A stretch of 64,000 nucleotides of DNA from Pseudomonas arsenicoxydans (lineage in GTDB: Bacteria > Pseudomonadota > Gammaproteobacteria > Pseudomonadales > Pseudomonadaceae), in NCBI RefSeq assembly GCF_006438915.1, contig NZ_RCZE01000004.1:422115-486114 (forward strand), read 5' to 3'. The notes beneath the pieces were generated by a model, which did no database searches, was not told the origin of the DNA, and saw only the letters and a program-made list of their open reading frames with translations. This document shows positions 36,270-47,398 of this stretch, one piece after another. A program made the position numbers and the translations under genes. Within the stretch, counting starts at the first letter, position 1. Each line of letters begins with the position of its first letter.

Positions 36270-37151
36270 ATGAAACGACTGCCTCCCCTGCCGGCGCTGC
36301 ACACTTTTCTGATTACCGCGCAGTGCTGCAATTTCACCCGGGCCGCTGAACAGCTGCACATCACCCAAGGCGCGGTGAGCCGGCAGATCGCCGGGCTCGA
36401 AGATCACCTCGGTTATGAGCTGTTCATCCGCCAGGCTCGCGGCCTTGATCTGACGGCCGAAGGTCGGGAATGGCTGCCACGGGTGCAGCAGATTTTCGGC
36501 TTGATCGACGAGGCGGTGGAGCAGATCGGCGAGAAGCGCGAAACCTTGCAGCTCAAGGCGCCCACCTGCGTGATGCGCTGGCTGTTGCCGCGTCTTTTGC
36601 AGTGGCAACGGGAACGTCCGGACGTGCCGGTGGAGCTGACCACCACGGTCAAGCACGGCGTGGATTTTCATCGTGAGCAGTTCGATGCGGCGGTGATGTA
36701 CGGCGTGCCACCGGACAGCACGTTGGCGTCGCAACGCCTGTTTGAAGAAATATTGACGCCGGTCTGTTCCAGGCCGCTGCTTGAAGGCCCGGTGCCGTTG
36801 CAGGCACCTGAAGACCTTGAGCGGCACATGCTGCTGCACCCGACCCGAGATGAACGGGACTGGAAAGCCTGGCTGGCCACGGCCAATGTTCGGCTGAACA
36901 ATGTCAGCAAGGGTCAGCACTTCGAAACGCTGGACCTGGCGATGTCGATGGCGTCGCAGGGGACGGGTGTGGCGATCGGGGACTGGTCGTTGATTGGTGA
37001 TGACTTGAGCGCCGGACGGCTGGTGATGCCGTTTGAATTGAAGGTGAAGACAGGGTTGGCGTATTACCTGGTATTGCCGCAAAAGCCCGCACCTTCGCCG
37101 AAGTTGCAGGAATTGTTGGGGTGGTTGGTGGAGCAGGCTCAGAGCCGCTGA
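36270..37151 (+). CDS. LysR family transcriptional regulator (GcvA-like)
   Basis: A 293-residue regulator with an N-terminal winged helix-turn-helix (RLPPLPALHTFLITAQ, TRAAEQLHITQGAVSRQIAG) and a C-terminal effector domain. The RLPPL start and the TAEGREWLPRVQQIF linker are typical of the GcvA branch. It is divergent from the decarboxylase-dehydrogenase-ABC operon across 161 bases and is the probable regulator of that operon. The inducer is not visible. Confidence 0.92.
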   Translation: MKRLPPLPALHTFLITAQCCNFTRAAEQLHITQGAVSRQIAGLEDHLGYELFIRQARGLDLTAEGREWLPRVQQIFGLIDEAVEQIGEKRETLQLKAPTCVMRWLLPRLLQWQRERPDVPVELTTTVKHGVDFHREQFDAAVMYGVPPDSTLASQRLFEEILTPVCSRPLLEGPVPLQAPEDLERHMLLHPTRDERDWKAWLATANVRLNNVSKGQHFETLDLAMSMASQGTGVAIGDWSLIGDDLSAGRLVMPFELKVKTGLAYYLVLPQKPAPSPKLQELLGWLVEQAQSR

Positions 37152-37164
37152 AAAGCTGAAAAGC

Positions 37165-37240
37165 TTCGCGAGCAAGCCCGCTCCCACATTTGATATTTGT
37201 CACACTGGAGATCAAATGTGGGAGCGGGCTTGCTCGCGAA
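37165..37240. repeat. REP inverted repeat, TGTGGGAGCGGGCTTGCTCG family
   Basis: A compact copy with near-perfect arms TTCGCGAGCAAGCCCGCTCC and the complement and a short loop, between convergent genes. Confidence 0.92.
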
Positions 37241-37257
37241 TGGTTTAAGCCGCGCTA

Positions 37258-37872
37258 TCAATACCCGACCGTAAACCGCTGGCGGGAGTGCTTCGGCGCT
37301 TCCACTTCATCGATCATCGCGATCGCATAATCGGCGAATGTGATCCAGCTGCGCCCTTCCCGGCTTACCAGCAAATCATCCTGGCCAATGCGGAACACCC
37401 CCGTGCGCTCACCTTCGACAAACTCCGCCGACGGTGACAGGAAGGTCCAGTCCAGGTCCTTTTCCTGACGCAGGTTCTCAAGGAACAAAGCACCGGCACC
37501 CGCCTCGGCTTTGTACGCTTCGGGAAAGCCCTCGCTGTCGATGACGCGCGTTCCATTCGGCAACAACAACGAACCGGCACCGCCCACCACCAGCAGACGT
37601 TTCACCCCGGCCTTTTTCACCGGCCCGATCACCGCCGCGGCGGGCAGCGTCGAGAAATGCGCGGCGCTGATGACCACGTCATGACCTGCCACAGCGGCTT
37701 GCAACGCTTCGCCATCAAGGGCATCGACATTCTTGCTGACCACACCGGCACGCTGGCCGATCTTCGAGGTGTCGCGGGCAATGGCGGTGACGCTGTGACC
37801 ACGACGCAGGGCTTCTTCCAGCAATTGGCTGCCGGCACGGCCGGTGGCCCCGATGATTGCGATTTTGCTCAT
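37258..37872 (-). CDS. NAD(P)-binding oxidoreductase (NmrA/atypical SDR)
   Basis: A 204-residue Rossmann protein. The dinucleotide motif GATGRAGSQLLEEALRRG is at the N-terminus, and VKRLLVVGGAGSL marks a later strand. The FLSPSAEF and YAIAMIDEVEAPKHSRQRFTVGY C-terminal parts match the NAD(P)H-binding, YwnB-like group. It lacks the classical Tyr-Lys SDR pair, so it may be a redox sensor or reductase. It is isolated between REP elements and has no evident operon partner. Confidence 0.87.
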   Translation of the reverse strand: MSKIAIIGATGRAGSQLLEEALRRGHSVTAIARDTSKIGQRAGVVSKNVDALDGEALQAAVAGHDVVISAAHFSTLPAAAVIGPVKKAGVKRLLVVGGAGSLLLPNGTRVIDSEGFPEAYKAEAGAGALFLENLRQEKDLDWTFLSPSAEFVEGERTGVFRIGQDDLLVSREGRSWITFADYAIAMIDEVEAPKHSRQRFTVGY

Positions 37873-37918
37873 GACGTTCTCCAGTCCGGTTGGGTTTAAA
37901 TGTGTTGGCAGTGCTCAT

Positions 37919-38041
37919 TGTGGCGAGGGGGCTTGCCCCCGTTGGGCGGCGAAGCAGTCGCAAAACCTATGCATGCGGTGTGTCTGACACACTGCAGGGG
38001 AGCGCTTCGCACTCCAGCGGGAGCAAGCTCCCTCGCCACAG
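37919..38041. repeat. REP inverted repeat, GCGAGGGAGCTTGCTC family
   Basis: The left arm TTGTGGCGAGGGGGCTTGCC is diverged and the right arm GGGAGCAAGCTCCCTCGCCA is canonical; they enclose about 75 bases. Confidence 0.88.
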
Positions 38042-38061
38042 GTATCCGATATCCCGTAACC

Positions 38062-38949
38062 TCACTCGCCCCACTTCATCTCGCCCGTGGCGACTTTGGC
38101 GCTCAGCTCCAGCGAGCTTTCATCGCCCAGTGTCGGGAAGCGTTTTTTCATCGCGGCGATCAGTGCGGTGGAATCTTTGGCCTTGGCGGTTTCTTCGTCG
38201 AACGCCTTGATGTAATCCACGGTGAACCGCACGGCCGCCAGGGAGCGGGCGCTATCACCGAGGTAATGACCCGGCACGATGGTGTTCGGTTTCAAGGTTT
38301 CGATGGAGTGCAGCGTAGTCAACCAATCGGCGTGCGATTGCGGGGTTTGCGTGTCGGCCATCCAGACATGGATGTTTTCTGCCACGACCACCCCGCCGAC
38401 GACCGCTTTGATCGAAGGAATCCAGACGAAGGTGCGATCCGGCTGTTTGCCGTCCAGCCCCACCACCTGCAACTTCTGCCCTTCCAGTATCAGGCTGTCG
38501 CCCTTGAGCACGCCGGGCACGATGGTTTTCGCCGGCACGTCAGCGCCCATTTTCGGGCCCCAGAACGCCAGTTTGCCGTCGACGGTGTGCTTGATGTGGT
38601 CCACGGTCGGCTGCGAGGCGAGCACTTTGGCGTTGGGAAACGCAGCGGTCAGCGTGTCGAGGCCGAAGTAGTAATCCGGGTCGCCGTGGCTGATGTAGAT
38701 GGTGGTCAGTTGCTTGCCGCTGGCGCGGATTTTCTCGACCACGTGTTCGGCCTGGGATTTGCCGAACTGCGCGTCCACCAGAATCGCATCTTTCTCACCA
38801 CTGACCAGCACCGAGGTCACCGGGAAGATCGCCTGGTCACCGGGGTTGTAGACATCCAGCGTCAGGGGCGAGGCCGCCGCTGCATGGGCCGCGAAGCCGA
38901 GCGTGGCGGTGGCCAGCAAAATCCGCTTGAAGGTGGTGAAACCGATCAT
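38062..38949 (-). CDS. MBL fold metallo-hydrolase with signal peptide and unusual metal motif
   Basis: A 295-residue protein starting at the ATG at 38949, with a cleavable signal peptide (about residues 1-26, ending AAA). It has a beta-lactamase-like fold: AILVDAQFGKSQAEHV, then YISHGDPDYYFGL at the metal site, and IVPGHYLGD later. The canonical HxHxDH is here HGDPDY, so two metal-ligand histidines appear as Asp and Tyr. It may bind a different metal set or have changed chemistry. It is divergent from a LysR gene, its probable regulator, and lies in the periplasm. Confidence 0.85.
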   Translation of the reverse strand: MIGFTTFKRILLATATLGFAAHAAAASPLTLDVYNPGDQAIFPVTSVLVSGEKDAILVDAQFGKSQAEHVVEKIRASGKQLTTIYISHGDPDYYFGLDTLTAAFPNAKVLASQPTVDHIKHTVDGKLAFWGPKMGADVPAKTIVPGVLKGDSLILEGQKLQVVGLDGKQPDRTFVWIPSIKAVVGGVVVAENIHVWMADTQTPQSHADWLTTLHSIETLKPNTIVPGHYLGDSARSLAAVRFTVDYIKAFDEETAKAKDSTALIAAMKKRFPTLGDESSLELSAKVATGEMKWGE

Positions 38950-39063
38950 GTGTTGCTCCGTTGTCCGAATGCCGTGCTTGGCGATGGGAGGGAGCTTAGT
39001 TGCATGACTCAGTACAAAAAATGCGATGCTTGAACATAGTTTGTTTCTGAAAGCGGGCAAATC

Positions 39064-39969
39064 ATGGATCGTCTTCAAGCAATGCGCGTATTTGTCACAG
39101 TGGTCGACCTCGGTAGCCAGTCGGCCGCTGCGGATCATCTGGACCTGTCACGGCCGGTGGTGTCGCGCTATCTGGCGGAACTGGAGGACTGGGTCGGCGC
39201 CCGACTGATGCACCGCACGACCCGCAAGCTGAGCCTGACCGCCGCCGGCACCGAGATGCTGCCTCGCTGTCGGCAGATGCTCGACTTATCCACGGACATG
39301 CAGGCCGCCGTCAGCGAGCCGGACGATGCGCCGCGCGGGTTGCTGCGGATCAGTGTCAGCACTTCCTTTGGCCAGGCGCAACTGGCGGACGCCATGGCGG
39401 CCTATGTCAAACATTACCCCGGCGTCAGCATCGACCTGCAGATGCTCGACCGCACGGTGAACCTGGTGGATGAACGCATTGACCTGGCGATCCGCACCAG
39501 CAACGACCTGGACCCGAACCTGATCGCCCGACGGCTGACGGTCTGCCGCTCGGTGATCTGCGCCTCCCCGGCCTACCTGCTCGAACATCCGATGCCGCAG
39601 CGGGTCGAGGAATTGAGCCGGCACAACTGCCTGACCCATTCCTACTTCGGCAAAAGCCTTTGGCATTTCGAGGAGGACGGCGAGCCGGTCTCGGTGCCGG
39701 TGCAAGGCAACATCAGCGCCAACGAAGCGAGCACCTTGCTGCGCGCAACCATCGCCGGCGCGGGGGTGGCGATGCTGCCGAGTTATCAGGCCGGTGTGCA
39801 CATCCACAGCGGCGAACTGATCCGCCTGCTGCCTCATGCCGAACCCCGGCCGATGAACATCTACGCGGTGTATGCGTCACGCAAACACATGCCGACGGCG
39901 CTGCGCAGCCTGCTGGATTTTCTGGTGCTCAGATTCCCCGAAGAACCTGCCTGGGATGTCGGCCTGTAA
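39064..39969 (+). CDS. LysR family transcriptional regulator
   Basis: A 301-residue regulator with N-terminal helix-turn-helix (MDRLQAMRVFVTVVDLGSQS, AADHLDLSRPVVSRYLAEL) and a LysR effector domain (PRGLLRISVSTSFGQAQL, DLAIRTSNDLDPNLIARRL). It belongs to the CrgA/DsdC-like branch that often controls a neighbouring divergent gene, here the metallo-hydrolase. The effector cannot be told. Confidence 0.92.
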   Translation: MDRLQAMRVFVTVVDLGSQSAAADHLDLSRPVVSRYLAELEDWVGARLMHRTTRKLSLTAAGTEMLPRCRQMLDLSTDMQAAVSEPDDAPRGLLRISVSTSFGQAQLADAMAAYVKHYPGVSIDLQMLDRTVNLVDERIDLAIRTSNDLDPNLIARRLTVCRSVICASPAYLLEHPMPQRVEELSRHNCLTHSYFGKSLWHFEEDGEPVSVPVQGNISANEASTLLRATIAGAGVAMLPSYQAGVHIHSGELIRLLPHAEPRPMNIYAVYASRKHMPTALRSLLDFLVLRFPEEPAWDVGL

Positions 39970-40104
39970 CCCCGTCCCTCCTACAAGGGGGCCATCAGTG
40001 TTCTGAATATGGGGATAAAAGCGATGCCGCTTTAGTGGCAACTCACCCGCGCTGACCTATGCTCAAAGTAATACCGAAGGGTATTTCGTTCAGAGGTCAA
40101 CGCC

Positions 40105-40281
40105 ATGAACATCAAAACAAGAAGATACCTCACCATTTTCATCACCTGCGCGGTGACGCTGGCGCTGTATGGCACCGCGGCCTGGCGGGTCGAGCAGGCA
40201 CGGCAACTGCCCCGCGAATTTGCGAGCTGCAATTTCGAGCGCTGCATCCCTCACAACGCGACCCTCAACGCCCTGCGGTGA
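40105..40281 (+). CDS. Small membrane protein (58 aa)
   Basis: An ATG at 40105 follows the ribosome site GAGG (40092-40095). The 58-residue product has a basic start (MNIKTRRYL), one hydrophobic segment at about 8-24 and a short external tail with two cysteines (ASCNFERCIPH). It could be a signal-anchored periplasmic peptide with a disulfide. I do not recognise a family. The coding look and the ribosome site support it as a real gene. Confidence 0.6.
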   Translation: MNIKTRRYLTIFITCAVTLALYGTAAWRVEQARQLPREFASCNFERCIPHNATLNALR

Positions 40282-40290
40282 CGGAGGGGA

Positions 40291-42559
<2,269 letters not shown>

Positions 42560-42637
42560 CTTGCTATCGACTTACACTGGCGAGCATCCCCGCTCGCCTT
42601 GCCACTTGCGGGCTCACCACTGCCCGCAGGTTTTACC

Positions 42638-44155
42638 GTGACCAATCTCAACCAGCCTGACACGCCCAAACCGGCCATTCGCAGCGTGCTGATCGCCCTG
42701 ATGCTGGCGATTTTTCTCGGCGCGCTGGACCAGACCATCGTCGCCGTCTCGATGCCGGCGATTTCCGCCCAGTTCAAGGACGTTAGCCTGCTGGCCTGGG
42801 TGATTTCCGGGTACATGGTGGCGATGACGGTGGCGGTGCCGATCTACGGCAAGCTCGGCGATTTGTATGGTCGGCGCAAGCTGATGCTGTTCGGCATGGG
42901 GTTGTTCACCCTCGCCTCGTTGTTCTGCGGCATGGCCCAGAGCATGGAGCAATTGGTGCTGGCGCGGATCATTCAGGGCATCGGCGCCGGCGGGATGATT
43001 TCGGTCAGTCAGGCGATCATCGGTGACATCGTCCCGCCCCGGGAGCGCGGCCGTTATCAGGGTTACTTCAGCAGCATGTACGCCGTGGCCAGCGTGGCCG
43101 GGCCGGTGCTGGGCGGTTATATGACCGAGTATTTGTCGTGGCGCTGGGTGTTCTTGATCAATCTGCCGCTGGGTCTGGGCGCCTGGGTGGTGGCCAATCG
43201 CACGCTCGTCGGGCTGCCGGTGCCGCAGCGCAAACCGGTGATCGACTACCTTGGCACGTTGTTGATGATCATCGGTTTGACAGCGTTGTTGCTGGGTATC
43301 ACGCAGGTCGGTCAGGGGCACTCGTGGCGCAGTGCCGAAGTGCTGGCGTTGCTCGGGTGTGCGGTGTTGGTGTTGGCGCTGTTCGTCTGGCATGAGCGTC
43401 GGGCACGGGAGCCCTTGCTGCCGATGCATCTGTTCGCCAACCGCAACGCGATTTTTTGCTGGTGCACGATTTTCTTCACCAGTTTCCAGGCGATCTCGCT
43501 GATCGTGCTGATGCCGCTGCGCTTCCAGAGCGTTACCGGCGCCGGGGCCGACAGCGCCGCGCTGCACCTGTTGCCGCTGGCGATGGGTTTGCCGATTGGT
43601 GCCTACTTTGCCGGACGCCGGACCTCGGTGACCGGGCGCTACAAACCGATGATCCTGACCGGCGCGGCGCTGATGCCATTGGCGATTCTGGGCATGGCGT
43701 TCAGCCCGCCTCAGGCTTTGGTGCTCAGCAGCCTGTTCATGTTGCTGTGCGGAATCGCCAGCGGCATGCAATTCCCAACGTCCCTGGTCGGCACGCAGAA
43801 CTCGGTGGAACAGCGCGACATCGGCGTTGCCACCAGCACCACCAACCTGTTCCGCTCGCTGGGCGGCGCGGTGGGGGTGGCGTTGATGTCGGCGCTGTTG
43901 CTAGCGTTGTTGCAGGATTCGAGCTTCGCGCACATGGCCGGTTCGTCGCTGATTGTCGAAGGGAGTTCGGGGAATGTCTTGCTCGACGGTTTGAACGCTG
44001 CACCGGGCGATGCGCAAAACGCCTTGCGTGCGGAGTTGTTGCTGACGTTCAGGCATTTGTTGATGGTGAGTGCGGCGGTGTCGTTGCTGGGGCTGGCGGC
44101 GGCGGTTGCGATGCCGAATAGGGTGTTGCGGGGGCGGGAAGACAAGGTTCGGTAG
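42638..44155 (+). CDS. MFS drug/metabolite transporter, DHA2 (14-segment) family
   Basis: A 505-residue transporter with 14 predicted segments. Motifs are LDQTIVAVSMPAISAQF in segment 1, GKLGDLYGRRKLML (loop 2-3) and RIIQGIGAGGMISVSQAIIG. The start is taken as GTG at 42638 with AGG eight bases before; in-frame TTG at 42599 is the alternative. Members export drugs or small organic compounds by proton antiport. It is 78 bases after pobA in the same direction, so it may be co-transcribed, but no substrate link is shown. Confidence 0.9.
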   Translation: MTNLNQPDTPKPAIRSVLIALMLAIFLGALDQTIVAVSMPAISAQFKDVSLLAWVISGYMVAMTVAVPIYGKLGDLYGRRKLMLFGMGLFTLASLFCGMAQSMEQLVLARIIQGIGAGGMISVSQAIIGDIVPPRERGRYQGYFSSMYAVASVAGPVLGGYMTEYLSWRWVFLINLPLGLGAWVVANRTLVGLPVPQRKPVIDYLGTLLMIIGLTALLLGITQVGQGHSWRSAEVLALLGCAVLVLALFVWHERRAREPLLPMHLFANRNAIFCWCTIFFTSFQAISLIVLMPLRFQSVTGAGADSAALHLLPLAMGLPIGAYFAGRRTSVTGRYKPMILTGAALMPLAILGMAFSPPQALVLSSLFMLLCGIASGMQFPTSLVGTQNSVEQRDIGVATSTTNLFRSLGGAVGVALMSALLLALLQDSSFAHMAGSSLIVEGSSGNVLLDGLNAAPGDAQNALRAELLLTFRHLLMVSAAVSLLGLAAAVAMPNRVLRGREDKVR

Positions 44156-44174
44156 ACACACCGAGTTGCCTGCA

Positions 44175-44256
44175 TTCGCGAGCAAGCCCGCTCCCACATT
44201 CGACCGAGATCCTGCATGAGAATGCGGTCGAATGTGGGAGCGGGCTTGCTCGCGAA
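44175..44256. repeat. REP inverted repeat, TGTGGGAGCGGGCTTGCTCG family
   Basis: The arms TTCGCGAGCAAGCCCGCTCC and the complement enclose a loop CGACCGAGATCCTGCATGAG, which is the reverse complement of the loop in the copy at 50296. It lies between convergent genes. Confidence 0.92.
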
Positions 44257-44280
44257 GGGGCCGTTACAGGCGCCGAAGGT

Positions 44281-45129
44281 TCAAGGGCTGTAATACCCGA
44301 CAGCCACCAGAAAATGCCCGACCTTCTTCAAGTAGGCATGCTTGTCCTCAACCTTGCCGGTCACCGGGTTTTTCCAGCGATAGGCGTATTCGCCATAATC
44401 CTGCTTGGCCATCAACGCCAGGATCGGCTCGCCCACCGGTTTGCCCTCCGGATCCATGACCTTGCTGAAGTCGGTGTTGATCAACCGCAGGTTGGTGCCG
44501 TGGGCCACGTAGCGCTTAGTGTCCAGGTCGACCACGAACACGTACAGGTCATCCTGCAAGTAACCGCCCTTGAGGGAATTGATCGCGGTCAGTGTGCCCT
44601 TCTCGTCCTTGGCCAGGTCGGTCGCGGCTTTGTTCAGGAGCGCCATGGCCTGTTCCGCCGACGCCCGTGGCAGGTAGTAACCGACCGCCAGAATCCGCTG
44701 GCCGACGCGCTGATAGAACACATGTTTGCGCTCGACCTTGCCGTCTGCCCAGTTCTGCCAGCGGTATTCTGCCTGCTGGATGCCATTGCCCTCTGGGACT
44801 TTCAACGCGTCCTTGAAGGCTTTCTGCAAGTCCGGCCCGAGGGTTTCGGTGACATCCCGCCCGATCAACGCCGCCGACGGCCCGCCGCTGGCGAGCATCA
44901 CGCCGTTGGTATCGACCACAAAGACGTAACGGTCCTTGTCGACAAACTCGCCCTGACGGCTGAACGCCGCAAAGGCCTTGTCGCCATTGTCGTGGTAGTA
45001 AGCCAGGGCTTTTTCGAGCAAGGCTTTGGCGGCGTGGCTGTCATCCTTTTCCGCAGTAGCGGCGTGAACCTGCCCCAGGCACAGCAACAGCATCCCGCCC
45101 AGTAAGGCCAGTTTGTGCAGAACCCCCAT
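44281..45129 (-). CDS. Periplasmic double Cache domain protein
   Basis: A 282-residue protein with a signal peptide (cleaved near AHA-24). It contains two similar Cache domains: about 30-155 with DRYVFVVDTNGVMLASGG and RVGQRILAVGYYLPR, and about 160-282 with DDLYVFVVDLDTKRYVAHG and VGHFLVAVGYYSP. The protein ends right after the second domain, so no kinase, cyclase or MCP output is attached. It may be a stand-alone ligand-binding protein that acts with a membrane sensor. No partner gene is adjacent. Confidence 0.88.
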   Translation of the reverse strand: MGVLHKLALLGGMLLLCLGQVHAATAEKDDSHAAKALLEKALAYYHDNGDKAFAAFSRQGEFVDKDRYVFVVDTNGVMLASGGPSAALIGRDVTETLGPDLQKAFKDALKVPEGNGIQQAEYRWQNWADGKVERKHVFYQRVGQRILAVGYYLPRASAEQAMALLNKAATDLAKDEKGTLTAINSLKGGYLQDDLYVFVVDLDTKRYVAHGTNLRLINTDFSKVMDPEGKPVGEPILALMAKQDYGEYAYRWKNPVTGKVEDKHAYLKKVGHFLVAVGYYSP

Positions 45130-45213
45130 AGTGCATTCCTCGTTCTTGTCGGTGTTTCAAGAGCGTAGACGGCAATGGGAGATGTACGAGCATTCAGGAA
45201 CACGCAGAAACAT

Positions 45214-45346
45214 TGTGGCGAGGGAGCTTGCTCCCGCTCGGCTGCGCAGCTGTCGCGAATCAGGCGACGCGAACTATCTGGCAGACCACCATGGATGGTT
45301 TTGGGGTGGCTTCGCCACCCAGCGGGAGCAAGCTCCCTCGCCACAG
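45214..45346. repeat. REP inverted repeat, GCGAGGGAGCTTGCTC family
   Basis: The arms TTGTGGCGAGGGAGCTTGCT and the complement enclose about 85 bases that include an inner pair GGTGGCTTCGCCACC. Confidence 0.9.
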
Positions 45347-45354
45347 GCTCCAGT

Positions 45355-46233
45355 TTATTGCCCCCGGGCGCGGAGTTGCTGTTGCAGGTTCTGGATCTGC
45401 GCCTGAAGGGTGTTGATGTTGCGGGTGACCTGGCCACGGAACGCGTCGAACTCGGCGGTATTGCCGGAGCTTGGTGAGACGGCCGGGCGGTTGTCCAGCT
45501 CGCTTTTGAGCACAATCATGTCCTGTTCCAGACGCTCGATCGCGGCGCTTGGGTTGCCTTGTTTTTTCAGCGCGACGATATCGGCGCCGAGGCTTTTGAG
45601 CTGTGCGTCGAATTTGCTGCTGTCGTCCGGCGCGCTTTTCAGGGCAGTCAACTCAGTGCTCAAGGCTTTGAGCTGCGCCTGCAACTGCGAATTGGCCGTC
45701 TGATGCTCGGTGCTCTGGGCGGTGAGTTGCGCCAGACGCTTATCCAGATCGCTGGTTTGCGCAGTCATCTGCGCCAAACGCTTGTCCAGATCGGTGGCCT
45801 GGCCGACAACGCCTTGTTGCTGTTTGCCTTGATCCAGCAGTTTGGCTTCCAGATCCTTGATTTGCAGTTTCAGCGCTTCGCTGTCGCTGGTGACGTTGGT
45901 CTGGCTGGCGACGACCTTGCCGGAAATATCCTGCAAGCGCCCCGCCGCTTCCTCACTGATACGCGCGAAACTTTCCTGGGTAGCGACCAGTTGCTGTTCC
46001 ATCAGCGAGATCTGCTGAAAACTCCACCAGGCCAGACCGGCAAAGGCAAAAAACAACGCGCCGACCAACGCCCACAGCGGGCCGGTGCTGGCGCTTTTGA
46101 CCTTCACCACCGGCGCCGGGCGCGAATGCACGCTGGAACGCACGGGGGGCGGAAAATCATCATCGTCGAGGCTGTCGGCGCGCAGGCTCGGTACATCATC
46201 GAAATCGTCGTTGGCATCGTTACGCATGGACAT
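45355..46233 (-). CDS. Membrane-anchored coiled-coil protein
   Basis: A 292-residue protein. An acidic N-terminal cytoplasmic part (about 1-50, with DDFDDVP and DDDDFPPP) precedes one membrane segment at about 52-70 (LWALVGALFFAFAGLAWWSF) and a long periplasmic coiled coil. Near-repeats occur (TDLDKRLAQMTAQTSDLDKR). No enzymatic motif is seen; any ATPase label for such proteins is unsupported. A scaffold or envelope-organising role is possible. ATG at 46233, with AAGG about 10 bases before. Confidence 0.85.
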   Translation of the reverse strand: MSMRNDANDDFDDVPSLRADSLDDDDFPPPVRSSVHSRPAPVVKVKSASTGPLWALVGALFFAFAGLAWWSFQQISLMEQQLVATQESFARISEEAAGRLQDISGKVVASQTNVTSDSEALKLQIKDLEAKLLDQGKQQQGVVGQATDLDKRLAQMTAQTSDLDKRLAQLTAQSTEHQTANSQLQAQLKALSTELTALKSAPDDSSKFDAQLKSLGADIVALKKQGNPSAAIERLEQDMIVLKSELDNRPAVSPSSGNTAEFDAFRGQVTRNINTLQAQIQNLQQQLRARGQ

Positions 46234-46352
46234 TGAGTCAACCTTTGTGGAACGCGGTGATGGCTTGATGCGGCGAGTATAAACCCCACTACCGCACCGA
46301 TTGACTCTCTATCCCCCACTCGGTTCAGTGCGGGCAGGCAGGTCCTGGCACG

Positions 46353-47345
46353 TCAGCGGATGTCCTGGGCCTTCCACCAGCTACAAAATTCATCGAGGGC
46401 GGCCCAGACACTGACTTTCGGATCGTAGTCCAGATAATGCCGGGCGCGGCTGATGTCCAGGGTGAAATTTTTGTTCATGACCTGCATGCCCAGTCGCGAC
46501 AAGGTCGGCTCAGGACGCCCCGGCCACAGCTTGCACACCCCTTCATTGAGTGCCGCGACGGAGTAACCCAAACCGTAGGAACGGTAGCGCGTCACTTGTG
46601 GGACTTGCATGTTGCGCATGACGTAATTGACTACATCCCACAAAGGAACCGGCGTTCCGTTACTAATGTTGTAGGCCTTGCCCAAGGCCGAGCCGCTGGC
46701 GAGCAAACTGCTGAGCAACGCTTCATTGAGGTTCTGCACGCTGGTGAAATCGACCTTGTTCAGGCCGTTGCCAATGATCGCCAAGCGTCCTTTGCGCTGC
46801 ATTTTCAGCAGTCGCGGGAAGATGCTCATGTCACCCGCGCCCGTGACGAAGCGCGGGCGCAGGGCCAGGGTTTCGAGGCCGAATTCCTGGGCGCCGAAGA
46901 CTTTTTGCTCGGCGAGGAATTTGGTGGCCGCGTAAGGATGTTTGAAGCGCTTTGGCACCTGTTCTTCGGTCAGCCCCAGATGATCGCGACCATCGAAGTA
47001 AATCGACGGCGACGACAGGTGCACCAACCGCCGAACCCGCTGTTTCAGGCAGGCTTCAACCACGTTTTCGGTGACCTGGACGTTGCCTTGATGAAAGTCC
47101 TGATAGCGCCCCCACAGCCCCACCGCCCCTGCGCAATGGACCACGGCTTCGACGTCTGAACACAGGTCGCGCGCCAGTTCCGGGTCGCTCAAGTCGCCCT
47201 GAATAAACTCGGCGCCACGGCGCACCAGATGTTCGACGCTTTCGGCCCGGCGACCGTTGACCCGCACGTCCAGGCCCTGCTCCAGGGCGAAACGCGCAAA
47301 GCGTCCGCCGATGAAGCCGCTTGCGCCGGTGACCAGAATTTTCAT
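46353..47345 (-). CDS. NAD-dependent epimerase/dehydratase (3-beta-HSD-like SDR)
   Basis: A 330-residue extended SDR. GASGFIGGRFARFALEQG binds NAD, VVHCAGAVGLWGRYQDF follows, and the catalytic triad appears as SSPSIYF and PYAATKFLAEQ (YxxxK). The later part with PLWDVVNYVMRNMQVP suits sterol-dehydrogenase/OleD-like enzymes. The substrate is unknown. The start is the ATG at 47345. It follows argP in the same direction after 53 bases and may share its transcript, an arrangement also seen in the related P. aeruginosa region. Confidence 0.88.
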   Translation of the reverse strand: MKILVTGASGFIGGRFARFALEQGLDVRVNGRRAESVEHLVRRGAEFIQGDLSDPELARDLCSDVEAVVHCAGAVGLWGRYQDFHQGNVQVTENVVEACLKQRVRRLVHLSSPSIYFDGRDHLGLTEEQVPKRFKHPYAATKFLAEQKVFGAQEFGLETLALRPRFVTGAGDMSIFPRLLKMQRKGRLAIIGNGLNKVDFTSVQNLNEALLSSLLASGSALGKAYNISNGTPVPLWDVVNYVMRNMQVPQVTRYRSYGLGYSVAALNEGVCKLWPGRPEPTLSRLGMQVMNKNFTLDISRARHYLDYDPKVSVWAALDEFCSWWKAQDIR

Positions 47346-47398
47346 GTAGTGCTCCGAATATTTCGTTTTGCCTAATGCGTGAGTCTTGACGCTGCCCG

